A stretch of 64,000 bases of DNA from Camillea tinctor (taxonomy: Eukaryota > Ascomycota > Sordariomycetes > Xylariales > Xylariaceae): NCBI GenBank assembly GCA_022578605.1, contig MU394060.1, positions 558,001 to 622,000 of the forward strand, written 5' to 3'. The position numbers and the translations under genes were made by a program. Below the pieces are notes generated by a model that saw only the letters and a list, made by a program, of their open reading frames with translations, was not told where the DNA came from and did no database searches. This document shows, one piece after another, positions 26,759 to 39,638 of the stretch (position 1 is the first letter of the stretch; each line of letters starts with the position of its first letter).

Positions 26759-29700
26759 ATGGCTAGTCGCGGAGGCTCCATATCTCAACCTCGCCGCGCT
26801 CCTCTTGGAGATGCAACTGATCGGGTTAATAATGCTACGTCCAAGAAACCACAAAAACCAATTCAGCATCAAGGATATGAACCTAACCCACTACGAGCCA
26901 ACCCCGTTGATCCAGCGTCATATAGGCCTACTGGCTCACGATCCAGTAGCAGAGCGTCTAAGTCTGTAGCCGGCCGTTCGAGGCCTTCCTCTCACGCACG
27001 CGCATCAGCTATATCCCAGGAGAAGATCGACGATGCCAAGCGAAACTCCCAATTCTCTACCTCAAGCGGTGCTTCTAGCAGCAACCGGAAGTCTCACGTT
27101 GGCCCTTGGCAATTGGGCAAAACGTTGGGTAAGGGCTCGGCAGCTCGCGTTCGGCTAGCCAGACACCATATCAGTCACGAATTGGTAGCCGTCAAGATCC
27201 TAGCCAAGAATGGGCCCCAATTAACCCAGGCTGGTAGTCTTGCTGAAGTGGATAAATGGGACCGCAGTCGTGAGGAGTTCAGGGCTGAGAGACACATGCC
27301 CCTGAGCGTCGAGCGAGAGGTTGCCATATTGAAGCTCATCGACCATCCCAATATTGTGAAGCTTTACGATATATGGGAAAACCGCGCAGAGATGTAATAA
27401 TCCTTCGTACCAATCTGCTTAGATATTATACTAACAGGGACACAGTTACCTGGTTCTCGAGAATATGGAGAAAGGCGATCTATTTGCCTATATAAACCAT
27501 CGAGGCCCGCTTCCCGAGTACGAGATGATGCACTATTTCCGGCAACTGATGAGTGCCCTAGAATATGTTCACTCCTTCAATATCTGCCATCGCGACCTAA
27601 AGCCTGAAAATATCCTCATGAAAGATAATGGCGTGGTCAAGATTGCTGATTTTGGCATGGCGGCGATGCAGCAAAGCCCTAACCATGCTCTGAGGACATC
27701 CTGTGGAAGTCCTCATTATGCTGCTCCTGAACTAATTGGGCGCACTCGGTATCAAGGTGATAAAGTAGATATTTGGAGCCTGGGTGTTATCTTATATGCC
27801 TGTCTGAGCGCTCGACTTCCCTTCGATGATCCGAACGGTGACGTACAAAAGATTCTAGCGCGAGCTCTACGGAAAATGTATCAGTTCCCGGAGTGGATCA
27901 GTCCCAACGCTCGGGACCTGATTGACAAGATGTTGACGGTTGAGCCTAAACACCGGATTACTATAAAGCAAATGTGGCAGCATCCCTTGGTACGGAATCA
28001 TGACGACCTAGATGACTTGAATGATGGCGGTCAATCACTTGAGGCCTGGAGAAAAGGCCGCTGTCAGCCGGTGGCATTTGAGGATATCGACCGGCAGGCG
28101 TTGAGACAACTCAAGGCCGTGTGGCATACATTTTCCGAGAAGAGTCTAGCGGCGAGACTCATGAGTCCAGAGTAAGATCATCAGACCTTCAAAAAATATG
28201 GTTGATTGAAGTGAGATACTTACGTGATTGAATAGGTCGAACGAGCAGAAACTCTTCTACTGGCTTCTATGCGATTACAGAGAAAGGAGATTAGAGAATT
28301 ATGATACGGATCTAACATATTCTGCAAGTGATTATCATCACTTGCGGCCGACGAACTGGAAGAAAAAGTTCACGACACTTGAATTTCCTAACAAGTACGG
28401 AAGAACGCCTTCCAGGTTCACCGTCATCTCAAACGTAGCGAGTGATAATAGTAGTGAAGCCGCAGAAACTGCGACTGATGGAGGCTTTACCATTCAGAGC
28501 TATGATCCGTACAAGTCTTCACGCGTAAGAGAAGATCCGGTGGCTAGCCATGCGAAGATAGTCATTCACCGCAATCGCAGCTCCGCAAAGGACTCTACAC
28601 GAAGTTCGAATTCGACACGAATGCGTAGCGGATCGATTAAAAGCAATTCAACTTTCTCTCGATCGGTCAAGAGTGGGCGCTACATCACAGCACCTATGGC
28701 AACACGATCTTCGCGACGGTCGTTAACCTCAGTCAGAAGCGGCGATAGCGTCTCTTACACACGGCCTGCTTCGCGGTATAAGCGAGGGATTGACTTTTCG
28801 CGTATCCGCAAACCATCAACTCGGAAAGGGGCACCTAGGCCCCCAGCTAGCATAGCGGGAGACGATACGACATACGATCGCGATTATATGTCACCTACAG
28901 GCTCCGTTAGACGGAACAACACGTCAAGGCACCCTAGCGGAAGGACGTGTTCTGGCACACGATCAATGGCTAACGTATCCGAGGTCAGAAACGATAACAT
29001 AGTTTCGAACGAAGAATTACGCAAATTTAGCCACAGTATCGCTAAGGACTGTGATGAAGCGTTCAACAGCTCGTCATTGACTCCGCAGTCCTACTTGAGT
29101 GTGAATCCCTTCGAGTCTCCGTTAGCTGAGAGTAACGAATCATTGTCTATCACCATGTCTACTCCAACCCCCCTTAACCAGGGTAGAGGCCATAGTGAAT
29201 CACGGCCGTGGGATGCTCGACCGTTGCCCCCTACCCCAGAGCCCACAGACTCGGTACGACGTGAGATTAGGATGGCAAAGCAGAGAGCTGGACAATACAA
29301 GATTCCTGAATTCTCAAAGCATGCTGAATTAATGGAATCACAACTCAATTTGGCCTCTCAACCTGTCAAGACAGCGGAGAACGGCGAGGCGGATCGGAGA
29401 GCTAGCTCGGCTCCTATTTATTCGCAGTATATCACCCAAAGAGGCAGGGAAATCAAGCAGTTGCCATCAATTCATGAAGGGGCAAGGGAAGATAGTCGCT
29501 TTGAAGAAGGCGAAAAGCCCCGTATTGCGTCTGCACCTGCTCATTCTTCGAAGGGCTACCATAATCTTTCTGATGAACGAGCAGGTTTGGACTACCTTTC
29601 GCGGCAAGAGAACACCATACGTATCGTTAATTCTCCCTCCAATAAGCAAAGCCCGGTCAAGGCACCAGCGCCCTTGAATATCCGTAAGAAGCTCACTAAA

Positions 29701-30713
29701 GAGGGTCCAGCACACCAGCAGTCTCACCAAGAGCTCAATCTACGTCAACAATACATGAATCAGGAGAAAGAGGCGCCTATCGACGAGGAACCCTCAACTT
29801 TATCGCAGCAGAGCTCTTCTACTACTGCGAAGATGGCATCATGGTTCAAGCGCAGTTCTAAAGACAAGGAGGACGTATTTCATGCAAGAGTTGGGTCTGG
29901 TTCGACTTGGACTGATCGTCTTACCTCCACCGATACTAATTCATCCGCTGGACCACCTGTTGCCCCAGCTAAGAAGAAAAGTATCAATCTCGCCTTTTGG
30001 CGTAGTAGCAAAGAGGAGCCGCGGATGTCACTTTCACTTGATGGTAAGTCTTCGTTTTTTTTCCGGCCATGGCATGTGCATGATGGTCAGCTAACTACAG
30101 TGTAGAACCCGATTTCGATGATTCGCCTAGCCCTGAACCATCCCGAATGTTCAGCCACCCAGCCCGACCACCCCATAACAAGAGGTGGGAAGATGCGGCC
30201 GCTACACGCAACATCGAGCCTCAGCAGAACTGGCTTGCTCGCCTATTCCGGGTCAAGCCGGCGACTAGGCACATCTGCTTCACGATCCCTCGCCGCCGCG
30301 CCAGGCAAGAAATCGCTATCCTGCTTCGAGAGTGGCGTAAGTACGGTATCCGCGACGTACAAGTAGACAAGGAGCGGAATCTCGTGTTTGCCCGAGTGGG
30401 TAAGAAGAATTGTAAGTTATATTTTCCCCTACTCATAATCTACAAGTCAGAATGAAAATTACTAATCGATATTTCTCTCCCCCCAAAAACAGATCTCGAC
30501 ATGAAGGAAGTTGCCTTCGCAGCCGAGATCATGACGGTTATCGAGCACGGCAAGCGTAGCCCGTTGTGCCTTGTCCGATTCACTCAGGAGCGGGGAGCGG
30601 CTAGCAGCTTCCACAAGGTGATCGACACGCTGAACTCGGTCTTCAGCGTGCGCAATATGCTCGTGACGGATAAGCGCAAGATCAAGATGATGATCAAGAC
30701 GCTGAACTCTTAA
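26759..30713 (+). CDS. NIM1-related protein kinase of the Gin4/Hsl1/Cdr2 type, with KA1 domain
   Basis: Five exons: 26759-27393, 27446-28171, 28236-30043, 30106-30411 and 30493-30713, giving 1231 residues. Acceptors were chosen by frame: an earlier AG before exon 4 would give an immediate stop. The kinase domain (about 115-430) has GKTLGKGSAARVRLA, VAVKIL (K146), CHRDLKPENI (D262), IADFGMAA (D280) and activation loop RTSCGSPHYAAPEL, the NIM1/Gin4 signature. A long Ser/Arg-rich, probably disordered middle is followed by a C-terminal KA1-type domain (from about 1085; ending IKMMIKTLNS) that binds acidic membrane lipid in relatives. Such kinases promote mitotic entry through Wee1 and organise septins at the cortex. 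The first ATG after an in-frame open leader is used as start. Confidence 0.92.
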
Positions 30714-32085
30714 TGTCTTCGATATTGAGGTCGGTTTCTCTCACTGGCCTTGTGTTTTCTTCTTTCCCTTTCTTCCTTTACCTCGCGTATTGAGAATAAT
30801 GCATAATACGATAAAGGGGAGAGATTTTTTCAATCTGGGAGTCAACATACGGGACTGTAAGTTAACACCTGGGTTGTTGTCGTTGTCGTTGTTGTCTTCT
30901 CGGATTCAATTATGTCTGGGGTTTTGCTGGGGCCAGAAGCCCTTCTCTTTGCATATCCATTCCTTCCCCGTATCTGTTCTTTGGCAGTACGGAGAGTTTA
31001 ATAAGATGGGTATTTGGAAAAGAAAATAGGGCCTCGCACGAGAAAAGGGGAAAAGGGGGAAAGTAGGCGGGGGAGAGTGTGTGCGAGGGGAAAAGGGGCT
31101 GGATAGGAAGCTCATTGTCTACATGTTGGATGAGGCCGAGGCTTCTTGACCCGACGGACTATTTGGTAACTGTTGCTTGCACACACAACATTCTGCGTTG
31201 GTAAAACGAAGGCGAGAGACAGGATGATTTGTGGTACTTGGACTTTGAGTTGTTCTACGGGAAGGTTTCAGAACGAAAGAAAAATTGGTGAGAAAGGGAT
31301 GACGGTGATCTGGGACTTGTATGAGAAGATTGGGGGGAATTGAGAAGAACTCTTGTGTTGATACTAGGTACCTAGCTTTATAATAGGCAATAATTTGATA
31401 TTGATTGTTGAATGTTTAATATACAATTCTAGCTAGGTATCTGCTATTTTACTTGCTTTATCTTGGTGATAGGTTAGGTATCTTCTGCTAACTTGATCTG
31501 TGGGTTAGTGTAATGGAATAGCTTCATACTTTTTACTAATATGTAAGTAACCCCTGAATAGCCCAGGAATTTCGACTTCGATTAGATCTGAAGCACAGAC
31601 CACTTCTAATTATACAATCTGGATCGGGATATTCCGGATCGGTATTAATATCGGTCTGGCGGGTGCAACTGGAGCTTTCCAAGCTTATCCAATTTATCCC
31701 GCACGGAAAAGGCGTACGGGTTAGAGGAAATCCAAACCAAAACCAAAACCAATTGGTGTTTTTTTTCTGAAGCATTGCATGTTTCGCGCGATATTAGAGG
31801 TTGATTAAGGTAGGTAATCTAATCTTTTTTTTCCCTATCAATTTTTTCAATTCTAATTTTGTCCTATTTCTTTTTTTTTTCCTATTTTATAACTCCCCCT
31901 AAATTAAAAAACATTTCGAAGATTTTACCTTCCTTCGGTCCAGCTATATAAAAGTTACTTGGCTAGTCTACACTACTTTGATATACCTACACACCTACTA
32001 TTTCAGGTAGAGCAAGAAGGCTTACAGCCAATTAGCAGCTCGGGACGGATTTGTATCGAGGAAGTCACGCTACACACATACAAAC
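30714..32085. other. intergenic region upstream of fumarase
   Basis: A 1.4 kb stretch with the 3' UTR of the kinase and the fumarase promoter. G/A-rich near 31025-31110, AT-rich with a CTAGGTACCTAG palindrome near 31364, T-rich at 31820-31890. No gene seen. Confidence 0.55.
31945..31952 (+). promoter_or_regulatory. TATA box candidate of fumarase
   Basis: TATATAAA, 134 bases before the fumarase ATG, followed by an A/C-rich leader. Position and sequence fit a core promoter; the start site is inferred. Confidence 0.5.
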
Positions 32086-33908
32086 ATGCTTCGATCGGTA
32101 AGAGCTACGGCGAGTAGCCAGGCTAAAGGTCTACTTGGGCCGAGGGCAGCTCCACGAGTCTTTGGCACATGCAACTACTCCTCATACTCCTCCAAAAACT
32201 CCTCCAAAAACTCCTCTGCTTCCTCCGCACCGGCATCGTCATCGCCATATGTTCTCTCCAAGCCCGCTTCCACTCTTTGCAGCCGTATAAGCCGTATTCC
32301 TAGCACTTCCACGCCATACTCCCTACGATTCCAGAGAAACCTACACGCAACTTCAATAAGGATGGCCGCCAACACGAGAACCGAGAGCGATGCCTTTGGC
32401 GAGATTCAAGTCCCCGCCGACAAGTACTGGGGAGCCCAGACTGAACGGTCGCTGGAGAACTTCAAGATTAACCAGCCCTACGACCGGATGCCACCCCCCA
32501 TTGTGAAGGCATTTGGTATCCTGAAGGGTGCTGCCGCCACGGTGAACATGCGATATGGACTCGGTATGCTATTGTCTTGCCTCTACGATCTGTCTGTAGA
32601 CAGGAGGAGCTTACCATTGCCACTTGTGACATAGATGAGAAGATTGGTAAGGCTATCCAGCAGGCTGCTGCTGAGGTTGCCGACCTGAAGCTCCTGGATC
32701 ATTTCCCCCTCGTTGTCTGGCAGACCGGTTCCGGCACCCAGTCCAACATGAACGCCAATGAAGTCATCTCCAACCGAGCCATCGAAATTCTCGGCGGCAC
32801 CATGGGCACCAAGAAGCCCGTTCACCCCAATGACCATGTCAACCGATCCGCTTCGTCGAACGATACCTTCCCCACGGTTATGCACATCGCCGCTGTCCTT
32901 GAGATTGAAGGAACGCTGCTGCCATCCCTCAAGAGCCTGAGGAACGCCCTGCAGCAGAAGGTTGACGAGTTCGATGCCAAGAAGATTATCAAGATCGGGA
33001 GAACGCATCTTCAGGATGCTACACCCCTAACTCTGGGCCAGGAATTCTCCGGATATGTGGCCCAGCTCGACTTCGGCATCAAGCGAGTAGAGAGCTCCCT
33101 ACCGGATCTGCGACTTCTTGCACAAGGTGGTACTGCCGTAGGAACCGGCATCAACACCTTCCAGGGCTTTGCTGAGGCTATCGCCGAGGAAGTCACCAAG
33201 ATGACCGGTACCGAATTCAAGACGGCACCCAACAAGTTCGAGTCGCTTGCTGCGCATGACGCCATCGTCCATGCCTCAGGTGCCTTGAACACGCTAGCTA
33301 CTTCGCTCACCAAGATTGCTCAAGATGTCCGATACCTAGGCAGTGGCCCGCGCTGCGGTCTGGGTGAGCTGATTCTGCCGGAGAACGAGCCCGGCTCCAG
33401 TATCATGCCTGGCAAGGTCAACCCGACCCAATGTGAGGCCTTGACGATGGTTTGCGCGCAAGTCATGGGCAACCACGTAGCTACGACGATTGGTGGCATG
33501 AACGGCCAGTTCGAGCTCAACGTTTACAAGCCGCTCGTCATCCGAAACCTACTGCATAGTGTGAGATTGTTGGCGGATGGCATGCGCTCCTTTGAGAAGA
33601 ACCTGGTGCAGGGTCTCCAGGCAAACGAGGAGAAGATTGCCAGCATCATGAAGGAATCGTGAGTCTAAAACATCTGCCGTGGCCCCTGTAGAGTGAATAC
33701 TAACAGCAATGCGCTTAGTCTTATGCTGGTTACCTGCCTCAACCCTAAGATCGGCTACGACATGGCCTCTAAAGTAGCCAAGAATGCGCACAAGAAGGGA
33801 TTGACCCTCAAGGAGAGCGCGATGGAGCTCAATGCCCTCAGCTCAGAAGAATTTGATGAGCTCGTCAAGCCCGAGCTCATGATCGGGCCCAAGCCCTACA
33901 AGGGCTAA
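32086..33908 (+). CDS. fumarate hydratase (class II fumarase), mitochondrial and probably cytosolic
   Basis: Three exons: 32086-32563, 32635-33658 and 33719-33908, giving 563 residues. The first intron was placed so that YGL joins to [12 protein letters not shown], as in all class II fumarases; nearer AGs break the frame. It interconverts fumarate and L-malate in the TCA cycle. The family signature [10 protein letters not shown] starts at G413, and substrate-site segments [12 protein letters not shown] and NDTFPTVMH are present. The first about 92 residues form a basic, Ser-rich mitochondrial presequence with a Lys-Asn-Ser-Ser repeat. Met93 (codon at 32362, strong context AGGATGG) sits right at the mature domain and could start a cytosolic form, or mark the region of presequence cleavage. 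Confidence 0.95.
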
Positions 33909-34480
33909 GCACAGCAAGTTGTTAAGCTTGTTGTGATGATTGTCTAGACTGCATTCGAAAGGGATAGCGAGGAAAGCCATCCATGTAATCTCAGTCTTTC
34001 CCTCCCCCGAAGACAGCAGCATTGTAGCATAGCGCATCAACCACCCCCCGCAGAGAGCCTTCTTTGATTCCCGCCTCCCTTTCCGATAACGCACAGAATG
34101 ACGGCGACTTCGGTCTTGTACACATTACCTACTGTATCCAGCTGTATATATAGCTATAAGACTAGATTAAAAAATGCATAAGAAAAAATTGATATCAGAT
34201 CTCCCACAATGGCACCTTGGATCCCGAAATTCGGGGGGCGGTCGGTGACTCAGAGCGAGATGGATTTGCGTATCCCTTCCCCTTCGCCTTGGTCTCTCCC
34301 TGAATCGGCGGCAGATGGGTTCCATGTTTGGTGCTGCTTTTACTATTTTTGTTTGGTTTTGCAGAGCTGAGGTGTACATTCTGACCCCCATCCACATGGG
34401 TGATGATTCAATGAACCAGACTAGGGGGTTTTTGTTTGCCCTGCAGCTGTGACTGTGTATGTAGGATATAGGTAGGTAGT

Positions 34481-34500
34481 AGTAAGTAAGTAAGTAAGTA
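34481..34500. repeat. AGTA microsatellite
   Basis: Five consecutive AGTA units. Simple sequence repeat. Confidence 0.85.
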
Positions 34501-36630
34501 CCGATTAAGGAAAAGGGGGAGGGTTCGTCTAGGGATTGGATAAGAACGGTCGGTCGGGAAGATAGCAGTATGTAGGTACCTGCTTATGGACCCGGCGGAT
34601 CCCGATAAAGGGCACACCGGGACCCGGGAAACTCTCGGCAAATACTTCTTACCTAACTAATAAACGCCCACCTATGGGGAATTTCTTATGGTGGGGTAAG
34701 GTAAGGTAGTAGGTTAAAAAAAGGGTGGGAGAGAGAGCCTGTCACATTCCGACCTCGGCAATTCCCCAACAACGAAAGATTTTAGGTTACTTTAGGGTAC
34801 TTTTATCTAGATTTCCTGGAGGTGGGGAAGATGAGGAAGTAGAAAATATGTCGTTTCGGTACTTCGGAAGTTTTGGGTAGGGAGGAAAGGGCGAAAAGAA
34901 AAAAAGAAAAAGGAAAAAGAATCAATCTTGCATCATTAGTCTAGAAATGGAAAGAGACCAAATTGAGAAGAAAAAAAAGTCTAGGCTCTTGTTGGTTGGA
35001 TCGATACTTGTTGCTTCTATGCATCATTATCGTTGACTTTTTCGACGGGACCAAATGTGATTGGTGATCGTGACCGTTGTCGCCGTTTTCGTTTTCACTT
35101 TTTCCAGTTTTTCGTGATATCTTTTTTCGATGTGACTCGATATGAAGATGTAAGAAGAATATAAAGCACGTAGAGTTAATTAAGTACTTTGCTAGTATTA
35201 TCTTTTCCCCTCTCTTGCGCTTCGGCGCTTATCTAATTACCCCTATCTGGATATGTAATGGAAATTCTATAGTAGTATGCGATGTCGCTCTCTCTGTACT
35301 TTCATGTATCAATATATATTTTTTGTGGTTGTAATTTCTACGTATACTACGCGCTTCGCATATGTCAAGGGAATAAAAACAAATAAGATATGTTATGTAT
35401 GGTGTAAGTAATCTTCAAAATAGGTACTTCCAAAACCACATGCACATTTACACGCCCCCATAACCGACTACCGAATTCGGTTAGATGGCTAGGCCACATG
35501 GGTGAACGGATGGGTGTGGTACACATGCCGTCATGGTTATTGAATCGATTCGAAAAAGTTACTTAGCTGCTTGGGGGAGAGATCATCAACCTAGGTACCT
35601 ACACTTACACCACCCCTCCCCCACATAGGGATGGGGATAACTGTTTGACTTGACTTGCTCACCTTGGGCAGGTATCAAGATACCGGTACCCTACCCGGTC
35701 CTAGGGACTGGGTCACGGCAGGCCACCCGACTCTGTTAGAGCTAGCTATGCGACCCTGGAAGTACTAAGCCGGTGATTGAATAAAAAAATTACATAGTAA
35801 AAGTAAAAAGGAGAACAACTATTATTCAGGGAAGTGTAGATAATTAGAAATTCTTTGACAAGCATACCTATTACCTTATAAGGTAACTAACCAACTTACA
35901 GATCCAGATTTGTGGGATGGTGGGTTTTCTGCCAAAAAGGCTAGTTAGCGCTTCTCTGCGTCTCTCCCCGTCGTTAGTGTAAGTGGTGGGTGGATGAACG
36001 GATAGATGGCAGTTCTCTGATTTCATTCTTATATATGTACCTACTTTTTTTTTCATATGTCTATTGTTAGCAATTATCTTTAGGAGGGATCTGGTCTGGG
36101 GAATGCTTGCTCGGTCTGGACTAATAGCATGTAAAAGGGGGGGCTTAAAACGACGTAATAGGGGGGGCGCCCGGACCTGGGGAAGTGGAAGGGGAAGGGG
36201 GGCAAAAGCGAGAAAGAAGCTCGGGTGGTCAACTTACATGTGAGACCGCTTATTGGCACGAACTACCTCTAGCAAAGCACGCACGAGTAGCCTGGTGTAA
36301 CTACGTAAATCTTAAACTGCTGTTACCTTTACGAGGTTAGCTCTACTTTTATTTATCTCCCGTTAGCCAGTCAATTATCGAAGCTGAGCTTTTACATAAA
36401 CAAATCGAGTAGTAGGTAGTAGCTGAGTCGAAATATTCAATGTTCTAACCAATCTTTTTTTTTTTTTGCTATGATACCTATACTTATGATACTTTCCCCA
36501 CACTTTCACAAGCTTCTGGGTTTAGACCGACTTACGGATTTCCCAACCTTGCAACCACTCAGCTTATCTCCTTCCAGCCGAACAGGCCAACCTCAAGCTA
36601 GTTTCCTCCCGGAGCTTAATCGTGTACACA

Positions 36631-36660
36631 CACACTTACACGCACTTACACGTACTTACA
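36631..36660. repeat. 10-bp tandem repeat
   Basis: Three decamers of the form C-A/G-C/T-ACTTACA with one or two changes, preceded by a CA run, in the malate synthase upstream region. Confidence 0.7.
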
Positions 36661-36919
36661 CACACACCTAAGGTAGGTAGGTAGGTATCATACTGCTACC
36701 ACCTACATCCATCATGAACCCAGTAAATATGCACAGTAAGTAAGTTAGCCGGGTACATGACCCCTCTAGTATGAAAAAGCCGAGCTTAGAGTGTTGGGGG
36801 TTGGAGGGACGGGATCTAGTCTCATCGTCTCTCCATTGATTGCCTCATCCTCGTCATTCATAAGTCTGATCGGTACCGGTTCCAGATAGGGTCGATGTTA
36901 GTTCCCTACCCGTGCTACC

Positions 36920-36927
36920 TATATAAA
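36920..36927 (+). promoter_or_regulatory. TATA box candidate of malate synthase
   Basis: TATATAAA in a locally C/T-rich context, 424 bases before the ATG. If used, the 5' UTR would be nearly 400 nt, or would contain an intron that I could not place. Confidence 0.5.
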
Positions 36928-37350
36928 TGTGTACTCCCCTCTCTTGTTCCCAGCTCTTACTTCAGTCTACAATATCCAATCTATTCAACTTATACCCGTT
37001 GCTTAGCCTTGTTCAATTCGGGGTCTGTGACAAACATAACCTACTACTAGTAACCTATCACTACTACGACTACATCCTCGGTAACTTTCATCTCCATACA
37101 TCCGACTTAGACGTACCTCTTCACCTCATAGTACCATAATATCAGGACCTAACATCAACGCATCATCCATCGATCACATTCCAATTCCTTTATCTACATA
37201 TCTACCTCCTATCTACCAACCCCAAAGTGAACAAAGAAGAAGAGAAATATCAAGACAAAGGACACTCGCACAATACATTATACATAACAAAGTCAAAGAG
37301 CCCATCACGTCATATAGCTCAGAACAAAGTACCAATAAAAGTCAACCACC

Positions 37351-39399
37351 ATGGTTACTACCGACACTATCTTGCAGGGCGTCGCCGTGTCGGGCGCTGT
37401 CCTGCCCGAGCACAAGAAGATCCTAACTCCCGAAGCGCTGGCTTTTCTGGCCCTGTTGCACCGCTCCTTCAATGACACACGCAAGCGTTTGCTCGAACGC
37501 CGCGTGATACGCCAGGCTGAACTTGACCGTGGTGGCCTGCCAGACTTCCTACCCGAGACTAAGCACATCCGTGAGGACCCCACGTGGAAGGGTGCCGCGC
37601 CCGCCCCCGGTCTCATCGACCGCCGGGTTGAGATCACGGGACCCACCGACCGCAAGATGGTTTGCAATGCCCTGAATTCGGACGTCTGGACGTATATGGC
37701 GGATCTGGAAGGTATGTTGCTATAATATAAGTATAGAGCGCAAGACATGTGTGCTAATGCAAACTCGCCGATTAGACTCGAGCTCCCCAACTTGGGACAA
37801 CATGATTAATGGGCAGGTGAACTTGTACGATGCGGTACGGCGCAACCTGGACTTCAAGATAGGGCCCAAGGAGTACAAGCTGCGGCAGGACCGCACGCTG
37901 CCGACGCTGATCGTGCGGCCGCGAGGGTGGCACCTCGACGAACGCCACGTGACGGTGGACGGGGAGCCCATCTCGGGCTCGCTGTTCGACTTCGGACTGT
38001 ACTTCTTCCACAACGCATTCGAGAGCGTGAAGCAGGGGTTCGGCCCCTACTTCTACCTGCCCAAGCTGGAGTCACACCTCGAGGCGCGGCTGTGGAATGA
38101 CGTGTTCAACCTGGCCCAGGACTACATCGGCATGCGCCGCGGTACCATCCGCGGTACCGTCCTCATCGAGACCATCCTCGCCGCCTTCGAGATGGACGAG
38201 ATCATCTACGAGCTCCGCGACCACAGCTCCGGGCTCAACTGCGGCCGCTGGGACTACATCTTCAGCACTATCAAGAAGTTCCGCCAGAACAGCAACTTCG
38301 TCCTTCCGGACCGCAGCTGCGTCACCATGACGGTGCCGTTCATGGACGCCTATGTAAGTTTGCCACGAGAGAAACCTAGTCCCAGCTATTGCTACCATAT
38401 CATTTCTATTTCCTTGAGGAGATGGAAGGAGTAAAACCCTATGTCAAACTCGGCGAGGCGAATGATGACTAATGGATATCAAACGAAATAGGTCAAACTC
38501 CTAATCCAGACCTGCCATAAGCGCGGCGTCCACGCCATGGGTGGCATGGCCGCCCAGATTCCCATCAAGGACGACAAGGAGGCCAACGACAAGGCCATGG
38601 AGGGCGTGCGTGCCGATAAGCTACGGGAAGTCCGCGCCGGACACGACGGGTACGTTCTTCTCAATCCCCTCCCTTCTTCTCCCTACCCTTAAGAACAAAA
38701 AGCTCACAAGTAATTCAGCACATGGGTAGCGCACCCGGCTCTGGCGGCCATCGCGTCCGAGATCTTCAACCAGCACATGCCGACGCCGAACCAGCTGTTC
38801 GTGCGCCGCGAGGACGTCAAGATCGGCCAGAACGACTTGCTCAACATGAACGTCCCCGGGCAGATCACCGAGGACGGCATCCGCAAGAACCTCAACATCG
38901 GCCTCGGGTACATGGAGGCCTGGATCCGGGGTACCGGCTGCGTGCCGATTAACTACCTAATGTAAGCTTTCCCCTCCCTCCCCATTCGTCTCCCCACTTA
39001 TGTACCTTATCCCTTCTTTTCCAAACCGTCGCCCCTCCCTCCCATACCAATAGAAAAAAAAAGAAAGAAAAAAAACCCACCAGTTAACTAACAACACTTC
39101 TAAAATACAGGGAAGACGCCGCCACCGCCGAGGTCTCCCGCTCGCAGCTGTGGCAGTGGGTGCGCCACGGCGTGTCCACCGCGGACGGCAAGCGCGTCGA
39201 CAAGGCCTACGCGCTGAAGCTGCTCAAGGAGCAGACGGACAAGTTCGCCGGCGCCGCCCCCAAGGGCAACCGCTTCCAGCTCGCGTCGCAGTACTTCGCC
39301 GGCCAGATCACCGGCGAGGACTACGCGGACTTCCTGACCACCCTGCTGTACAACGAGATCACGTCGGTGGGCAACGCGGCCCCGGCTAGTAAGCTGTAG
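37351..39399 (+). CDS. acuE: malate synthase, peroxisomal (glyoxylate cycle)
   Basis: Five exons: 37351-37711, 37776-38353, 38492-38649, 38719-38961 and 39111-39399, giving 542 residues, the usual length. It condenses glyoxylate with acetyl-CoA to malate, allowing growth on C2 compounds and fatty acids. The family signature [16 protein letters not shown] lies at about 267-282. GHDGTWVAHP spans the exon 3/4 junction, and [15 protein letters not shown] is present. The last three residues are SKL, a textbook type 1 peroxisomal signal. Exons 2, 4 and 5 have strong GC3 bias, as for a highly expressed enzyme. It lies 3.4 kb downstream of fumarase on the same strand. Confidence 0.97.
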
Positions 39400-39603
39400 A
39401 TAAATGAAGGGGGTGAGATGGGGGCGAGGAGATTGGGGAAAGGGGAAGAGGGAAGCGGGGATGGGGAAATCGCTATGTTTTGTTAGGTGCTATTGTCGCT
39501 GGATAGTCTGGCTTCGCGAGGTGAGGTGAAGGGGGTGCCCCGGATTTTGATGACTGGCGTGCGCGGATCGCTATGAATATGAAAGTATGAAATGTATATA
39601 TGT

Positions 39604-39638
39604 CCTATCTGACCTATCTGACCTATCTGACCTATCTA
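39604..39638. repeat. 9-bp tandem repeat, CCTATCTGA
   Basis: Three full copies and a partial fourth of CCTATCTGA, about 200 bases after the malate synthase stop and so probably in or near its 3' UTR. Confidence 0.85.

Larger units (their letters stand above)
33909..37350. other. 3.4 kb gene-free region upstream of malate synthase
   Basis: No supportable gene. Contains an AGTA microsatellite (34481-34500), an ACCTAGGTACCTA palindrome (35590), G-runs (36136-36200), a 10-bp repeat (36631-36660), a TATA box at 36920 and then a C/A-rich leader of about 400 bases. Words matching the loose CreA consensus SYGGRG occur at 36096-36101, 36177-36182 and 36609-36614. A long regulated promoter fits a gene of acetate and fatty-acid growth. 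Confidence 0.55.

Noticed and set aside
37227..37475. Overlapping frame starting upstream of malate synthase
   Set aside because: It starts at a GTG, is out of frame with the enzyme, and its second half is a shadow of exon 1.
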